Of a DNA stretch of 64,000 nucleotides, positions 27,237-38,390 are shown piece by piece. The notes beneath the pieces were generated by a model. The model made no database searches. It had not been told where the DNA came from and saw nothing but the letters and a program-made list of their open reading frames with translations. The translations under genes were made by a program, and so were the position numbers. The stretch spans positions 91,568,059 through 91,632,058 of the forward strand of contig NC_086374.1 in assembly GCF_036588685.1 (NCBI RefSeq). The letters are read 5' to 3'. Each line of letters starts with the position of its first letter. Positions within the stretch are counted from its first letter, which is position 1. The DNA comes from Mytilus trossulus (taxonomy: Eukaryota; Mollusca; Bivalvia; Mytilida; Mytilidae).

Positions 27237-28569
27237 AACTATGTTTTTCAATTTTTCAATTGTGTTCACCAGTGATGTTCTGTTCCACGATCCGGCTTTG
27301 TTGGGATTTATAGATAAGGAAACAATAAACACATTTTAGTATATCCATAAGCCTGATAAGTGTTGGTCTAATTGCTCTTTCTCTCCGTAATCTCCCGGAA
27401 GTGTTTGTCAGAATGAAATCCACAATAACATTGGTTTTTTAAATATTTTAACCTGCATGATTATAATCGAACATCTTTCTAGAAATTTTAATCCTCTTCA
27501 ATACACATACGTCCCTTCGAAAAACACCTTTGTAAAAGTTTTTATCAAAGTGACTCACAGAATAATTCAGAACAACTTCAATCTACTAGAAGAGCTTCCC
27601 AACAGATTTTTGTTACAGTTTGTTATAATGATGTAATGTTTACAGCACTGTCTCTTGTAAATGAGGGTGTTAGCACACAAAAATATTTTAATAAGATCTC
27701 TGCCATATTTGTTTTTGGTTTATTGGTTAGCATACACTTTTGGCCCAAAACATAACTAGTGTAAAACCATTCAAACAGGAAAACCAACGGTCTAATCTAT
27801 ACAAAAAACGAGAAACACTTATGAACCACAGCAACAAACGACAACACCTGAACATCAGATTCCTTACTTATGACAGGTATAAACAAATGCACCAGGTTTA
27901 AACGTATTTAAAATGGGTTCCAATCATCACCCGGGATTATCTGAAACAATAGTGTAACATCAGAACATAGAAAAAGCACAATATGAATTATCGATTGAAA
28001 TAGCCTAACTCAATCAAAAGACATATTAACACAAGTGAACATACACCGAATTAACGAATACATTTGATCCATGACACAATGTAAAACTTAGAGTGGACGT
28101 GGCCAGCTACGTGTACATCCCAACAACGAAAAGACACCAAGAACAGATCTAAGAGCATTCGCAGTTATTGACAGCTAGTTAAAGCTCATCAACGAATAAA
28201 AAATAAGCATGCATCTAAGACTAAATTATCAATTAGTGCATATCCAACATCCACTGGATTTAGTGTAAAGACGTCATAAACAGTCCGAGAAAAACGCGAC
28301 CCTGTTCAATGCCAAGACACAGTAATCGACAGATTGTATAAATCCATAAAAGTGCATATGTATATAACAATTATAGAAAGTTTGACTTTAATTTACTGAT
28401 AACAAAATCAATATGAATACCAATAAAAACAATTTTCAAAGATCTAATGAGATGGTTGAATTGGTAATCTTTTAGAATAAGTATATTTAAAGGATCTATA
28501 CATTTCCCAAGAACGTTTCTTAATTTGCGGACACGGTAAAGCACATCTCCTTAAAAATGAGGATGTGCA
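27237..28569. other. Intergenic, fragments of mussel repeats
   Basis: At 27740-27930 the sequence GTAAAACCATTCAAACAGG, AAAACCAACGGTCTAATCTA, AACGAGAAACACTTATGAAC and CATCAGATTCCTTACTTATG is of a type I know from mussel retroelements. The rest has no gene or RNA that I can support. Confidence 0.45.
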
Positions 28570-28935
28570 GTTAATTTCGTTTGAAATAAGTTTTCTCAGT
28601 GACAGGTACAACCAGAATTCCATCCCAAATCTTTATATCGTTGGAAGACTTTAGTAAAAGTTTGAAGTAATTTGTGGTAACGAAATCCCTGAATATTACC
28701 ATTATTTTAATACATAAATGACTGATACTTAAAACCTAAAACGTCACAACAGACACAGGCATAGCGAACGTGTTGTGAAATATACACAAAGCAAGATGAT
28801 CATGCTGAAAAGGAACATCATTATCCAAAAAAGAAAATTAATAATAGGAAACGAAAAATCGTCCCTATCCCCGTATATTTTAGTGTAGAGTTTCCCGTGT
28901 AAAACTGGAATATCTAAATCTAGCTATAGGAAAGG
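28570..28935 (-). pseudogene. Degenerate Penelope-like reverse transcriptase fragment
   Basis: It is collinear with the RT gene at 61808-62908 in the same orientation: TTTAGTAAAAGTTTGAAGTA against 62088, ATTATTTTAATACATAAAT against 62128, GGAAACGAAAAATCGTCCCT against 62264, and CTAAATCTAGCTATAGGAAA against 62326. It carries many substitutions and indels and no open frame. It ends about 40 bp before the GGACT-like exon at 28973. Confidence 0.65.
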
Positions 28936-28972
28936 ACAGTTAATAGCGTTTACCAAAGCACAAAAGTATAGT

Positions 28973-29323
28973 TTAGTATTTGTCCTTGGCGTAAGGATAT
29001 AGCTCTTCGAACTGCAATGGTGAAATATAAAACTCTTCTCGTTTTACGTCAATCCAAAAGTTTTCTGTATCATGTTTAGATCTCGCTGCTGGTGCCATAT
29101 ACTGTTGGTCTTTAGGCAGACTATGAAAATCAAAATTCGAAAGGTATGGCAAGTGTAAAAGGCCAGGTTTGAAATGCTCCAGCATATAACACCAACATTT
29201 GGAACACCCGTTGCTGTTAGCAATCGGAATTTCTACTCGTTTATACCATGCGGGATGACCTTCAAGTGCATCTAAACGTCTCAACATAGGTTCATCTACG
29301 TCAAACATTTCTCCGTGAATTAT
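28973..29323 (-). CDS. GGACT-like terminal exon A (second C-terminal half)
   Basis: An acceptor (TTACTTTGCAG) precedes a 351-bp exon that ends in TAA. Its 116 residues begin IIHGEMFDVDEPMLRRLDAL and continue EGHPAWYKR. They match the second half of gamma-glutamylaminecyclotransferases, including the glutamate after the LD..(E) motif that is the general acid/base in this fold. The C-terminus (to YPYAKDKY) is longer than, and unlike, that of exon B at 32516-32797. No first exon of its own was found between here and exon B. The phase-0 start fits the donor of the exon at 33676-33858, so this may be an alternative last exon of that gene or a partial duplicate without a start. Confidence 0.75.
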   Translation of the reverse strand: MIHGEMFDVDEPMLRRLDALEGHPAWYKRVEIPIANSNGCSKCWCYMLEHFKPGLLHLPYLSNFDFHSLPKDQQYMAPAARSKHDTENFWIDVKREEFYISPLQFEELYPYAKDKY

Positions 29324-29504
29324 CTGCAAAGTAAAACAGTTTTTTAAATGCGATAAAAATTACACCCAAAGAAACATATATCGATCTAATTTAACCTGGT
29401 TCAGTTTACATGTATATTCCAATATTAATCAGAAAAAGAAAGAAAATTGTCAGATCATGCAGTTCAATTGGTGATCGTCGGTCATACTTCCAAGCGATTA
29501 CATG

Positions 29505-29575
29505 TTTCTGAAATTGAGAATAGAAAAAGAAATAGGGAATATGTCAAAGAGAGAACAACTCGACCAAAAAGCAAG
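29505..29575. repeat. Short Penelope-like element tail fragment
   Basis: GAAATTGAGAATAGAAAAAG, AAATAGGGAATATGTCAAAG and AGAACAACTCGACCAAAA are a diverged match to the first ~70 bp of the 61169 block. Confidence 0.6.
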
Positions 29576-29638
29576 TAGTTTCTTAAATCAGTTATACAGT
29601 AGAATGCTGGTCTTGTCAGGTACGAGTTGTAGTCGAAT

Positions 29639-30029
29639 AGACCACTTTCGAGTTCATCCGTCACCGGAAAAAAATCGTCAATTATACGCGCCTTTATCAT
29701 CGTCATTTGTGCGTTTAGGGGCGTCGTCACTTCCTTCCAATGTTGAGCGAGTGGTTGGAAAACTATAATTCTATATTGTACGAATTATTCGGCAAATTGA
29801 ATCCTCGAAATTGACAATCAACACTGCTGTCATTAGGGAAATGCCAGTAAGTACCTACAGAGCAAACATTATTTCTAGTTTATCCTGCACAAAGACGATC
29901 ACTAAGACGCTTGATGAACGTAAATAGTGCAGGGATACAGGCGAGCCCCTCTATCTGGTAAATGACGTCATAAAGGCGTGTATAATTGACGAGTTTTTGC
30001 CGGTGACGGATGAACTCGAAAGTGGTCTA
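29639..30029. mobile_element. MITE with ~55-bp terminal inverted repeats (AGACCACTTTCGAG)
   Basis: The left end, AGACCACTTTCGAGTTCATC followed by CGTCACCGG...ATCGTCAATTATAC, is mirrored at the right by GTATAATTGACGAG...CCGGTGACGGATGAACTC and GAAAGTGGTCT. The two arms match almost perfectly over about 55 bp. Flanking TA dinucleotides could be the target duplication. A degenerate copy lies at 11404-11790. No ORF. Confidence 0.85.
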
Positions 30030-30109
30030 TTGTTCAATGTTACATGTGTTACATTTCTCTTACTCTTTTAATTAACAAGAGTATACAACCTGATATATGT
30101 CTCGCCTGT

Positions 30110-31470
30110 TTTACTGATCATTGATTTTGTGTTGAATGCCCTAAATATTAGGCTTTATACTACGAGTATCACATAAACTTAACATGATCCAAGTAAATAC
30201 ACCTTAATTATCGCTATTTATCCGCCATTGCTGGATTTCACACAGGTTCCCGTAAAATGTTGACGTCATAAAACAAAATATCTGACGCCACAATAGAAAA
30301 GTGATTGTTGTTGACGTCAAAAGTTCAAGCGGCAGGGTCAGCCGGGATTAGCGATATGGTGTATGAGGCCAAGGTCAGATAAACCAAAAACAGGAACATA
30401 CATTATACACCCTACAATCATTCTATACAAAAACATAGTTGAACTATTGCATATAATTTTAAAAAAACACACCTAAGCAAGAAGATTAACATTGATCAAT
30501 GAATTATGAAAACGAAATTAAGGTCAGATGAACCATGCCAGACACCTTACAATCAATCTATGCATTAAATATAGTTGACGTATTGTTTATAGTATCTAAT
30601 AAACAAATTTCACAATGAAAATTGTCACATTGACCAATGATCCGTGAAATTGAGGTCACGGTCAAACGACACCTGCCAGTTGGACATGTACACCCTACAA
30701 TCATTCCATACCCCAAATATAGTTGACCGATTGCTTATAGTTTAAGAAAAACATACCAAAACACAAAAACTTAACAATGAAGAATGAACTGTGAAAGTGA
30801 GGTCGAGGTCAAATGAAAAATGTAAAAAAAATTGAAAACAACACGTTTAATAATTTCATGAGTCCGAAGTGGTTTTCTAGATTTACCTTCATCAGGAACG
30901 ATCAAAGCCAAAAACTTGATATCCGATTATGTCAAACTGACATTTACATCGTAAATAATTCCCATACACCAGACAAAGTTGACCCTTTGCATATAGTATT
31001 GAAAAAGACAAGAACGCAAAAACTTAACTTTATCACCAATGAACCATGAAAATGAGGTCAATGTCGGTTACACCTTACAATCATTCCATACGCCAAATAT
31101 AGTCTACCTATATAAATGATGCTGATATATGGACTTGACCACGAAAACTTAACCTTGTTCACTGATACATGAACTGAGGTCGGGGTCAGATGGAAATTGT
31201 CTGACAGGTATAAGGTTAAACGAAAACCGCCCGACAAGCACGAGGACATAGAAAGGTACCCATATTCGAAATATGGTTATCCTAAGGCTATTACTCACAA
31301 TAAGAGAGAAATTAGCATTAGAAAACTTCTGCACCTTTTTTTCAAGTTGTCAATGAACCATGAAAACTGAGGTCAAGAACTATGGACATATGACAGACGG
31401 ACACTGTATAACATATTAATGGCATTCATATACAAAGTATTAAGCATCCAGGTGTTCCACCTTCTAAACT
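30110..31470. repeat. AATGAGGTCA dispersed tandem repeat block
   Basis: Degenerate ~145-bp modules with ACAATCATTCCATAC, CAAATATAGTTGACC, AAAACTTAAC and GAAAATGAGGTCAATGTC are the same family as 12625-13130 and 15409-16600. Open frames in it are spurious. Confidence 0.65.
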
Positions 31471-32515
31471 ATAAGCTATCAAATAGTTAGTTGACGCCAG
31501 CGCCGCCTCCTGACCACTACCCCAAGTCGAGCTTTCTGCCACATATATCGCAGGCTCAACATGCAAAAATGGCCAATTTCAGGTTTGCATATATTCACTA
31601 CCTTTATATATAAACGGAAGCCATGTCGGTTGTTTAGCTAGTTCCATTATTCATTATCTTAATATCAATGACGCCTTAAAGTTTTCGCACTGTAAAAAAG
31701 TTCTGACTAAGATTTCTTTTTTTCTTTCTGGCAAAACTGGGTTACCAAAAAGATTACCAAAGGGCAGCAGCAGATAGCATATTTATTTTTTACTTCCTTT
31801 TTAGTACAGTGAATCTTTTATCTACATCTGTTTTACTGGCTTATAATATCTGAAGAAAAATAAAGCTCCGTACTTTCATAGATGCCAACAACTATTCTGC
31901 TTCAAATGCCGACTGTATTTCAAAGCACAAATGACAAAGTTTTAAAAGTAAGGAGATGTGATATGATTGCTAGTGAGACAAATATCCACTATACTTACAT
32001 TAATAATTTTAAACACCTTACTCTCATTCAATAAATTAAAAATATGTAAATACCACAGCTGTCGACGGACTTTCAGTCCCCAAGTGATCATAAGTTTGAT
32101 ATAGTTCGTGCTTTGTTTATAAACATTTAAATTATAATGAAACTAAGGTTCAAACTCTCGCTTTTGACCGGATTTGGTTATTTTTAAGGTCCATTTTAGT
32201 CATGATACACAAGCTGTTCGTGTGTTTCGATAACTTTCTTTTCTGAATTTTCCGATCATTCAAAGCTCACTGTGGGTGAAGTTCTTTTATTTGACAAATC
32301 AATGAGCTGTCTTTCTTTGGACCAAAACATCTGTCGGGTCTGTAAATCGTACGTCCAAGGGGTAAAAATGAAATTACAGGAAGGATCTTATAATAATATA
32401 ATGTGAAATCCATAAGAAAAAAAGAAGACATTGCTAAAAACAAAAAGTTGTTATGCTTTTCTTTCTTATATAATGATAAATAATAAGACCAAGATATGTT
32501 TTCCTTAGTTTTCTG
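31471..32515. other. Region downstream of GGACT-like exon B, nothing identified
   Basis: AT-rich, with one short repeat fragment (AGGAGATGTGATATGATTGC at 31950). No gene, RNA or clear element. Confidence 0.45.
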
Positions 32516-33858
32516 TCATGCGGTTTCTAGTACTTCGCTGTAGTCATCATATTCTTCGTCTAGTTCCGGTAAATACGGTCTGTCATGTGGTCCTTCAGAA
32601 TAATAATTATCAATGAATGGAAGATCTAGCAGTTTGTTTTTAAACCTCATAAGGAAATAACATATACATTCAACAGTTACGGCCGTGTTTAACACAACTT
32701 TGATTGGACGACGATCGTATAAATTTGGATAATCTTCACAAATATCTAAACATTTCAACATGTCCTCATCAACATCATATACCTCTCCAGTTATATTCTG
32801 CAAAGAATAAAAATAAAAAATGCAGTAGTTTCTGCTAAATTGTGTTAGAATGTATAAATGTTGTAAAACCAGTCACAGAAATGGGTTTTAGAACAACCAT
32901 ACCTAGGGAGTTCCAGAGGTTCTGGCGTATATATGCATTGTGGAGAACTCTAGATCATTCTATACTTGCGATGGGGACGCTAACACGCGATGGTTTGATG
33001 AATTTTAATGCGTGGTATTTGAGAATAGCAAGAAGGGAGAACCAAATGATCCCAATCCGGATATTTTTTGCGCCGGTAGAGGTTTACTTATTTGTAAAAA
33101 GGAATTTTAGCAAAACTGCTAGTCTAAATTTAGTGCCAACAAACAAAAGGTTTAATTTAGAAACTCTTTTTTTGTAATCCTAGTTATGTCATGACGATTA
33201 ACGATTGCCTTAACTGCTAGTGTGTACTGCTGAGGTGCACTGTTATACCATCGTACTTTGTCTTGTCTACGATCACACTTTGTCGTGGCATCATCGCACT
33301 TTGACAAATTGTCGTCGCACTTTAGCCGGCGCGGTGTTAAAACCATAAAGAACCACCATGACCGCACTTTGACGTAGACTATAATACTTAAGCTTGACCA
33401 TATAAGCAGTCGGACTTACTGAGAGTATCGTCGCATTTGAAAGCTCTACATTATAATTTATACATATATGTCATATGTAGTACGTTTTGTTTACTTTTTT
33501 GTCACCTGTTTACACGATATTTTATTTTACATAAATCATTCATGACTAGTAATTAAGATGACATATTAAAGACAAACGACCAAGATACTGTAGGTTCTAC
33601 AACAACGACCGTATATATATAGCTGGTTTCACAGCAAATTCTGACACCACAAATGTTATTTCAATACAGACTTACCTCCCCTGTTCCTTCAACCGGTAAT
33701 AAAAATGGAATATTACATCTGCTTGCAATAATAAGAGGATATTTAACAACCGTTTTTCCTTCACCAATAAACAAAGCTTTTCCGTTTACAACATTCTCAA
33801 TCAAATGATGATTTGGTTGTCCTCTTTTTAATGTCCCATAAACAAACACTCGGATCAT
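32516..33858 (-). CDS. GGACT: Gamma-glutamylaminecyclotransferase (GGACT-like), 2 exons, 154 aa
   Basis: Exon 1 (33858-33676) encodes MIRVFVYGTLKRGQPNHHLI to EGTGE. Exon 2 (32797-32516) begins NITGEVYDVDEDMLKCLD and ends in TGA. Donor GAG/GTAAGT and acceptor TTTGCAG are in phase 0. The length equals that of the human enzyme (about 153 aa). VYGTLKRGQPNH is the substrate-loop motif of the cyclotransferase fold, the glutamate in ICEDYP fits the catalytic residue, and the YYSEGPH near the C-terminus matches vertebrate GGACT. The enzyme releases 5-oxoproline and a free amine or lysine from gamma-glutamylamines, completing breakdown of transglutaminase cross-links. A second possible last exon lies 3.2 kb downstream at 28973-29323. 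Confidence 0.92.
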
Positions 33859-35141
33859 GATTGTATAGGCAGGTTCAATATTTATGACAAAAGTACGATA
33901 CGGGAAGCGTGTCAGAAGTAGAAGTGGTAGACTAAATATTTATAAGCATGATCAGTCAACGTATATTTCTTTCTTGTTACAGAAGTTCACCTTGACATTT
34001 TGATAATTATCTGTTCCTGATGTAACAAATATATATCCTTTATAGACACAATTTGAGAAAGACTTACTTCCCTTTTGTAATTATGTTAGAAGACAGGTAT
34101 TTGGTGCACAGATTCCTTCATAAACCAACCGACTTCAACTTGTTAAATAGACCTCCAGATTTAAGAGAAGTTATTTAATTTCTTTAAGGTCTTCTGATCC
34201 CTCACTACGGTCTTTTCATTGGCATATCAAATTAATGTTGTTTTTCAAATAATCAATAAAACCATATGATATTCGAATAAATTAGATATTTTACACAGAA
34301 AATTTACATAACAAATGGCAATACGATTGTCGTTTAAATGAACATTGGCTAGATATGCAATTTGATTCTGTTTTCTTCTGTTCAATCATAGATCATTATA
34401 ATTGAAAGTGAAATAGCAAAATAATAATTCATTTTAGCAGCCAATTTTGTTCAATTTTGTATAATAAGGTAAGAAATATCGCTAATAAATTATTCACTTG
34501 CAACTGAATAGTTCGATTTTATTTGAGTCCGTGTTCATCAGACCTTTAATCTAGGCTCTTCGCAGTAGATATAAATACACATAAACGACTCATAAACTAG
34601 GCATATTCATCTAATAGGGAAAATAATCTTAACGGTTGAAAGTGAAACAAGGGTAAACCATTTGGTTGACTGATTCGATTCACAAAAACTCATTCTTTTA
34701 CAGTTAAAAATGATGATTAACACATTTTTTAACTTATGATATAAACAAATCTAGACTGACAGATCAAATTGCACATGTTCGCTATATATATCTATTTAGA
34801 TCTATATTTTTGTCAATACCGGATTTGAATAACCGTCAGCAGTCTCCGGTGTTCACTTCGAAGGAAGATGGCATCCAGACTAAAATACACACAATACTGA
34901 TACATATATCGAGTGCATGTATGTTTAACTGTTTATTTTAGATTTTTCATAGTTTGGATATACATGTATGTTTAAGAATGTCATAAATCAAAAAGGAGAA
35001 CTTGAGTCCATTAAGTGAATTAGAAATTGACAGCTTATGTCATTTCGATAACTGACTTTTCCATACACTGACCAAAAAAAGGGACGACCATTTGATATCC
35101 TGAGGGGCGCCGAGGATCTCTCGGGACGGAGTATTCATTTT
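33859..35141. other. Upstream flank of the GGACT-like gene, nothing identified
   Basis: No coding sequence or known repeat is recognised. Presumably it includes the GGACT promoter, but no confident TATA or initiator could be chosen. Confidence 0.45.
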
Positions 35142-35705
35142 TATCTCACCTGGCCGTCGTTAACTTTTACAAAAATCTTCTCCTCTGAAACTACTCCAGG
35201 CCAAATTAAACCAAACTTGGCCACGATCATCATTGGGGTATCTAGTTTAAAAAATGTTTCCGGTGACCCGGCCAACCAACCAAGATGGCCACCACGGCTA
35301 AAAGAGAACATAAGGGTAAAATGCAGATTTTGGCTTATAACTCAAAAATCAAAGCATTGAGAGTAAATCTGACGGGATTAATTGTTTATCAGGTCAAGAT
35401 CTATCTGCCCTAAAGTTTTCAGATGGATTGGACAACCCGGATTGTTGGGTTGCTGCCCCTTAATTAGTCAATTTAAGGAAATTTTGCCGTTTTTTGTTAT
35501 TATCTTGAATAATATTATAGATAGAGATAAACTGTAAACAGCAACAATGTACAGCAAAGTCAGACCTAAACAAAAGTTAACATGACCAAAATGGTCAATT
35601 GACCCCCTAAGAAGTTATTGTCCTTTAAAGTCATTTTTTAACAATTTTCATAAAATTGTCAATTTTTACTAACATTTCCACTGAAACTACTGGACCGCAA
35701 GGCCG
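35142..35705 (+). repeat. Truncated CTCACCTGGCC repeat, copy 3
   Basis: CTCACCTGGCCGTCGTTAAC, CAAAAATCTTCTCCTCTGAA, AACCAACCAAGATGGCC, TTTTGGCTTATAACTC and GTCAATTGACCCCCTAAG are collinear with 5451-5845 and 7850-8010. About 40 bp near the start (the GGCCAAGTGAGC hairpin) is deleted and the other end is missing. It has no nested TTTATACGACCGCA element and so shows the empty site of that insertion. Confidence 0.75.
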
Positions 35706-36643
35706 TAACTACCATTCAGGCAAGTGAGGCACTAAAATTTCGACAGTGATTTTTTTACGGTTACCGTAATTAAATACGAAATATAATTGCCATTTGTTGT
35801 TCTGACTCAACCTTAATTTCCATAACTTGTCATCATTCTTTTTAAATTATTCTTCGTGGATATAACTCAGCATCCAAACGGGTGGTGTTTCTCGATTACA
35901 TCAACCTATTAACGCCGATAATCATTATGAATCCCTGGTTAAAACAGGCTCTTGCAGAAAAAATAAAAGCGACACTGAAGGTAAATAAAGAATAATTCTA
36001 GTCAACTAATGCTGTTTGTGAACAAAATCTGAGTATTGAATATAACTTCATTCAGTGTTGGAACTAATCCAAAAACGATAAGTAGACTGACAAATCAAGT
36101 ACTGAGCATCGCAAGGGGACAGTCCTGTCTGCGTATTCATTTCTCCGTTTCACCAACTTTACTTGTTCTATGTTTACAGATAAACATGCATGGACAAATT
36201 TTTATCAATGTTTTTTTACCTTAAAAATTGAAAGAACACCCTGTATTCCAATTTGACATTATTGATGGACGGTAGGACCTTTAAAACGGGAATTTGTCTT
36301 TACTTATTCGGGACTACGGAATTTCGTGTCTTTATATACGTGATTTCGGAATCGGACACACCCAACCACTAACCCCTAAATTTATAGATTCTGGAAACAT
36401 ATCTTACCATCGACTATTTCCAGAAACAATTTGAAATCACGGACCTACATGATAAATGAAAATTTTAGATATTTTTTATTCACAAATTTTACATAATTAC
36501 TGAAATATTGCTAGGGATTTTGTTAACCTTAAATGACTAGTTCAAAGAGGCGAAAGACACCAAATGGTGATTTATATTTTGACAACAGTAGTTGACCAAT
36601 GGTTAAATCTCATAACGTCATATTGGATTAAGAAAGATAAAAG
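35706..36643. other. Intergenic, nothing identified
   Basis: No gene. A GGGA/CGGAATTTCG-type low-complexity piece at 36270-36375 resembles 25590-25730. Confidence 0.4.
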
Positions 36644-36937
36644 AACAAGAATGTGTCCATAGAACACGGATGCCCCACTCGCACTGTCATTTTCCATGTT
36701 CAGTGGATCTTGAAATTGGGCTCAAAACTTTAATTTGGCATTTAAATTAGAAAGATTATATCATGGGTAACATGTATACTAAGTTTAAAGTTAATTGGAC
36801 TTCAACTTTATCAAAAACTACCTTGACCAAAAACTTTAACCTGAAGCAGGACGAACGGACGAACGAACGGACAGACGAACGGACGAACAGACCAGAAAAC
36901 ATAATGCCCCTCTCCTATCGGAGGTTGGGCATAAAAA
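36644..36937 (+). repeat. ACAAGAATGTGTCC mollusc repeat, copy 2
   Basis: It has the same start (ACAAGAATGTGTCCATAGAA) and end (TATCGGAGGTTGGGCATAAA) as 23561-23949. It contains an ACGAACGGACGAACGGACAG run. The open frame at 36763-36969 is a by-product. Confidence 0.7.
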
Positions 36938-37022
36938 GAAAACTTTTGACGAGATCCTTACAAATATAGATCCAAATTTAGCCCTAGCGCTATTGTATAT
37001 TGAGATTATCATTAGTAATTAA

Positions 37023-37181
37023 GAAATAATTCATGGGGGCTTGAATATATCGTGATTTTACCACGGATTGGCCCTTTATGACAAATATTTTACCCTGAGC
37101 GATAGCGAGGGGTAAAATATCGGCATAAAGGGACAACCCGTGGTAAAATCTAGATATATTCAAGCCCCCATGAATTATTTC
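37023..37181. repeat. 159-bp near-perfect palindrome
   Basis: GAAATAATTCATGGGGGCTT plus GAATATATC and ATTTTACCACGG at the left are mirrored by CCGTGGTAAAAT and AAGCCCCCATGAATTATTTC at the right, about 42 of 44 bp matching. The centre continues as an inverted repeat (ATTTTACCC...GGGTAAAAT around GAGCGATAGCGAG). It is a hairpin MITE or similar. Confidence 0.8.
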
Positions 37182-37797
37182 GATTCTAATAAGACAAATA
37201 CGGCAATTCTTTTGGATCGAAGCGCTCTAGGTGGAGACAACATTTGCCGTTCCCATAAATTAACGCACTTTTAGATTGGCGGTAAAGAACCGGGAGCAAA
37301 CAGAATTAGTGACATGCTCAAACTATTTACAATAACATATTAAGATAGATTTGAATGAATTTTAATGATAATTTACATATATATCTTCTATGTATATAAA
37401 AAAGGGCTTATACCACATTTTAGCATCGTTTGTTAACGTTTCCTTGTGATGATTTTCGGTATCAGAGGCGTGTATTTTCCCGTAAAATTATTAAATTATT
37501 ACGTCATCATATTATGACGTCGTGTACTTCATTCATAAACAATCATATGACGTGGGAGTACAATCGCAACAGCCCAACAAATATATTCATATTTTACCAC
37601 GGGTGTGTACTCAAAGCGTTTGAAGGACGTCATGTTAGAATGTGCTTTATAAACAAGCACCTATTTCAACAGAATGAGCAGACTGATGTGCAGCCAAAAT
37701 GACATATAAAATTTCGAGATTACAGATATTATTATATTCTCTTAACAATAGGATAACACTTGTGTGTGACATCCGACGATAAGACGAATTCGGTAGC
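37182..37797. other. Intergenic, nothing identified
   Basis: ATTTTACCACGGGTGTGTAC at 37592 echoes the arm of the palindrome at 37023-37181, and ACGTCATCATATTATGACGT at 37501 is a small palindrome. No supported gene. Confidence 0.4.
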
Positions 37798-38390
37798 AAG
37801 TAAAATCACAAAAAATATTGAACTCCGAGGAAAATTCAAACCGGAAAGTACCTTATCCAATGGCAAAATAAAAAGCTTAAACACATTAAACGAATGGATA
37901 TTAATTGTCATATTCCTGACTTGTTACAGGAATTTTCTTGTGTAGAAAATCGTGGATTACACCTGGTTTTATAGCTAACTAAACCTCACACTTGTAGGAC
38001 AGTCGCAAAAAAATTCCATTATATTGACAACGATGAGTGAACAAAACAAACAGACACAAAAAGTAAACATGTCAAAAATAGGGAAACATCAGTCAACATT
38101 GTTTTATAATCATAATCACATAAAAATAAACAGCTGTATAACAAAGAAGCACAACCAGATATATAGACCAAGCAAGACAGGAATACAGAGCCACGTTATA
38201 TTTACAAAAGAAACACAAAACAGTATATAGACAAAGCACAATTTATTTAAAAAATAAAAGACAATACACAAATTTACCATAGCACAATAACAAAATGACG
38301 AGATGTCACAGAGCTACGGCATATGTTAAAAAAGGGCATATAGACAAAGAACATTAGCAAACACGAAAGCATGAATACAAAAACTATCAT

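Noticed and set aside
33180-33420. Repeated CGCACTTTG words as a possible regulatory array
   Set aside because: Spacing is irregular and only four to five loose copies exist, so I could not support a site type.
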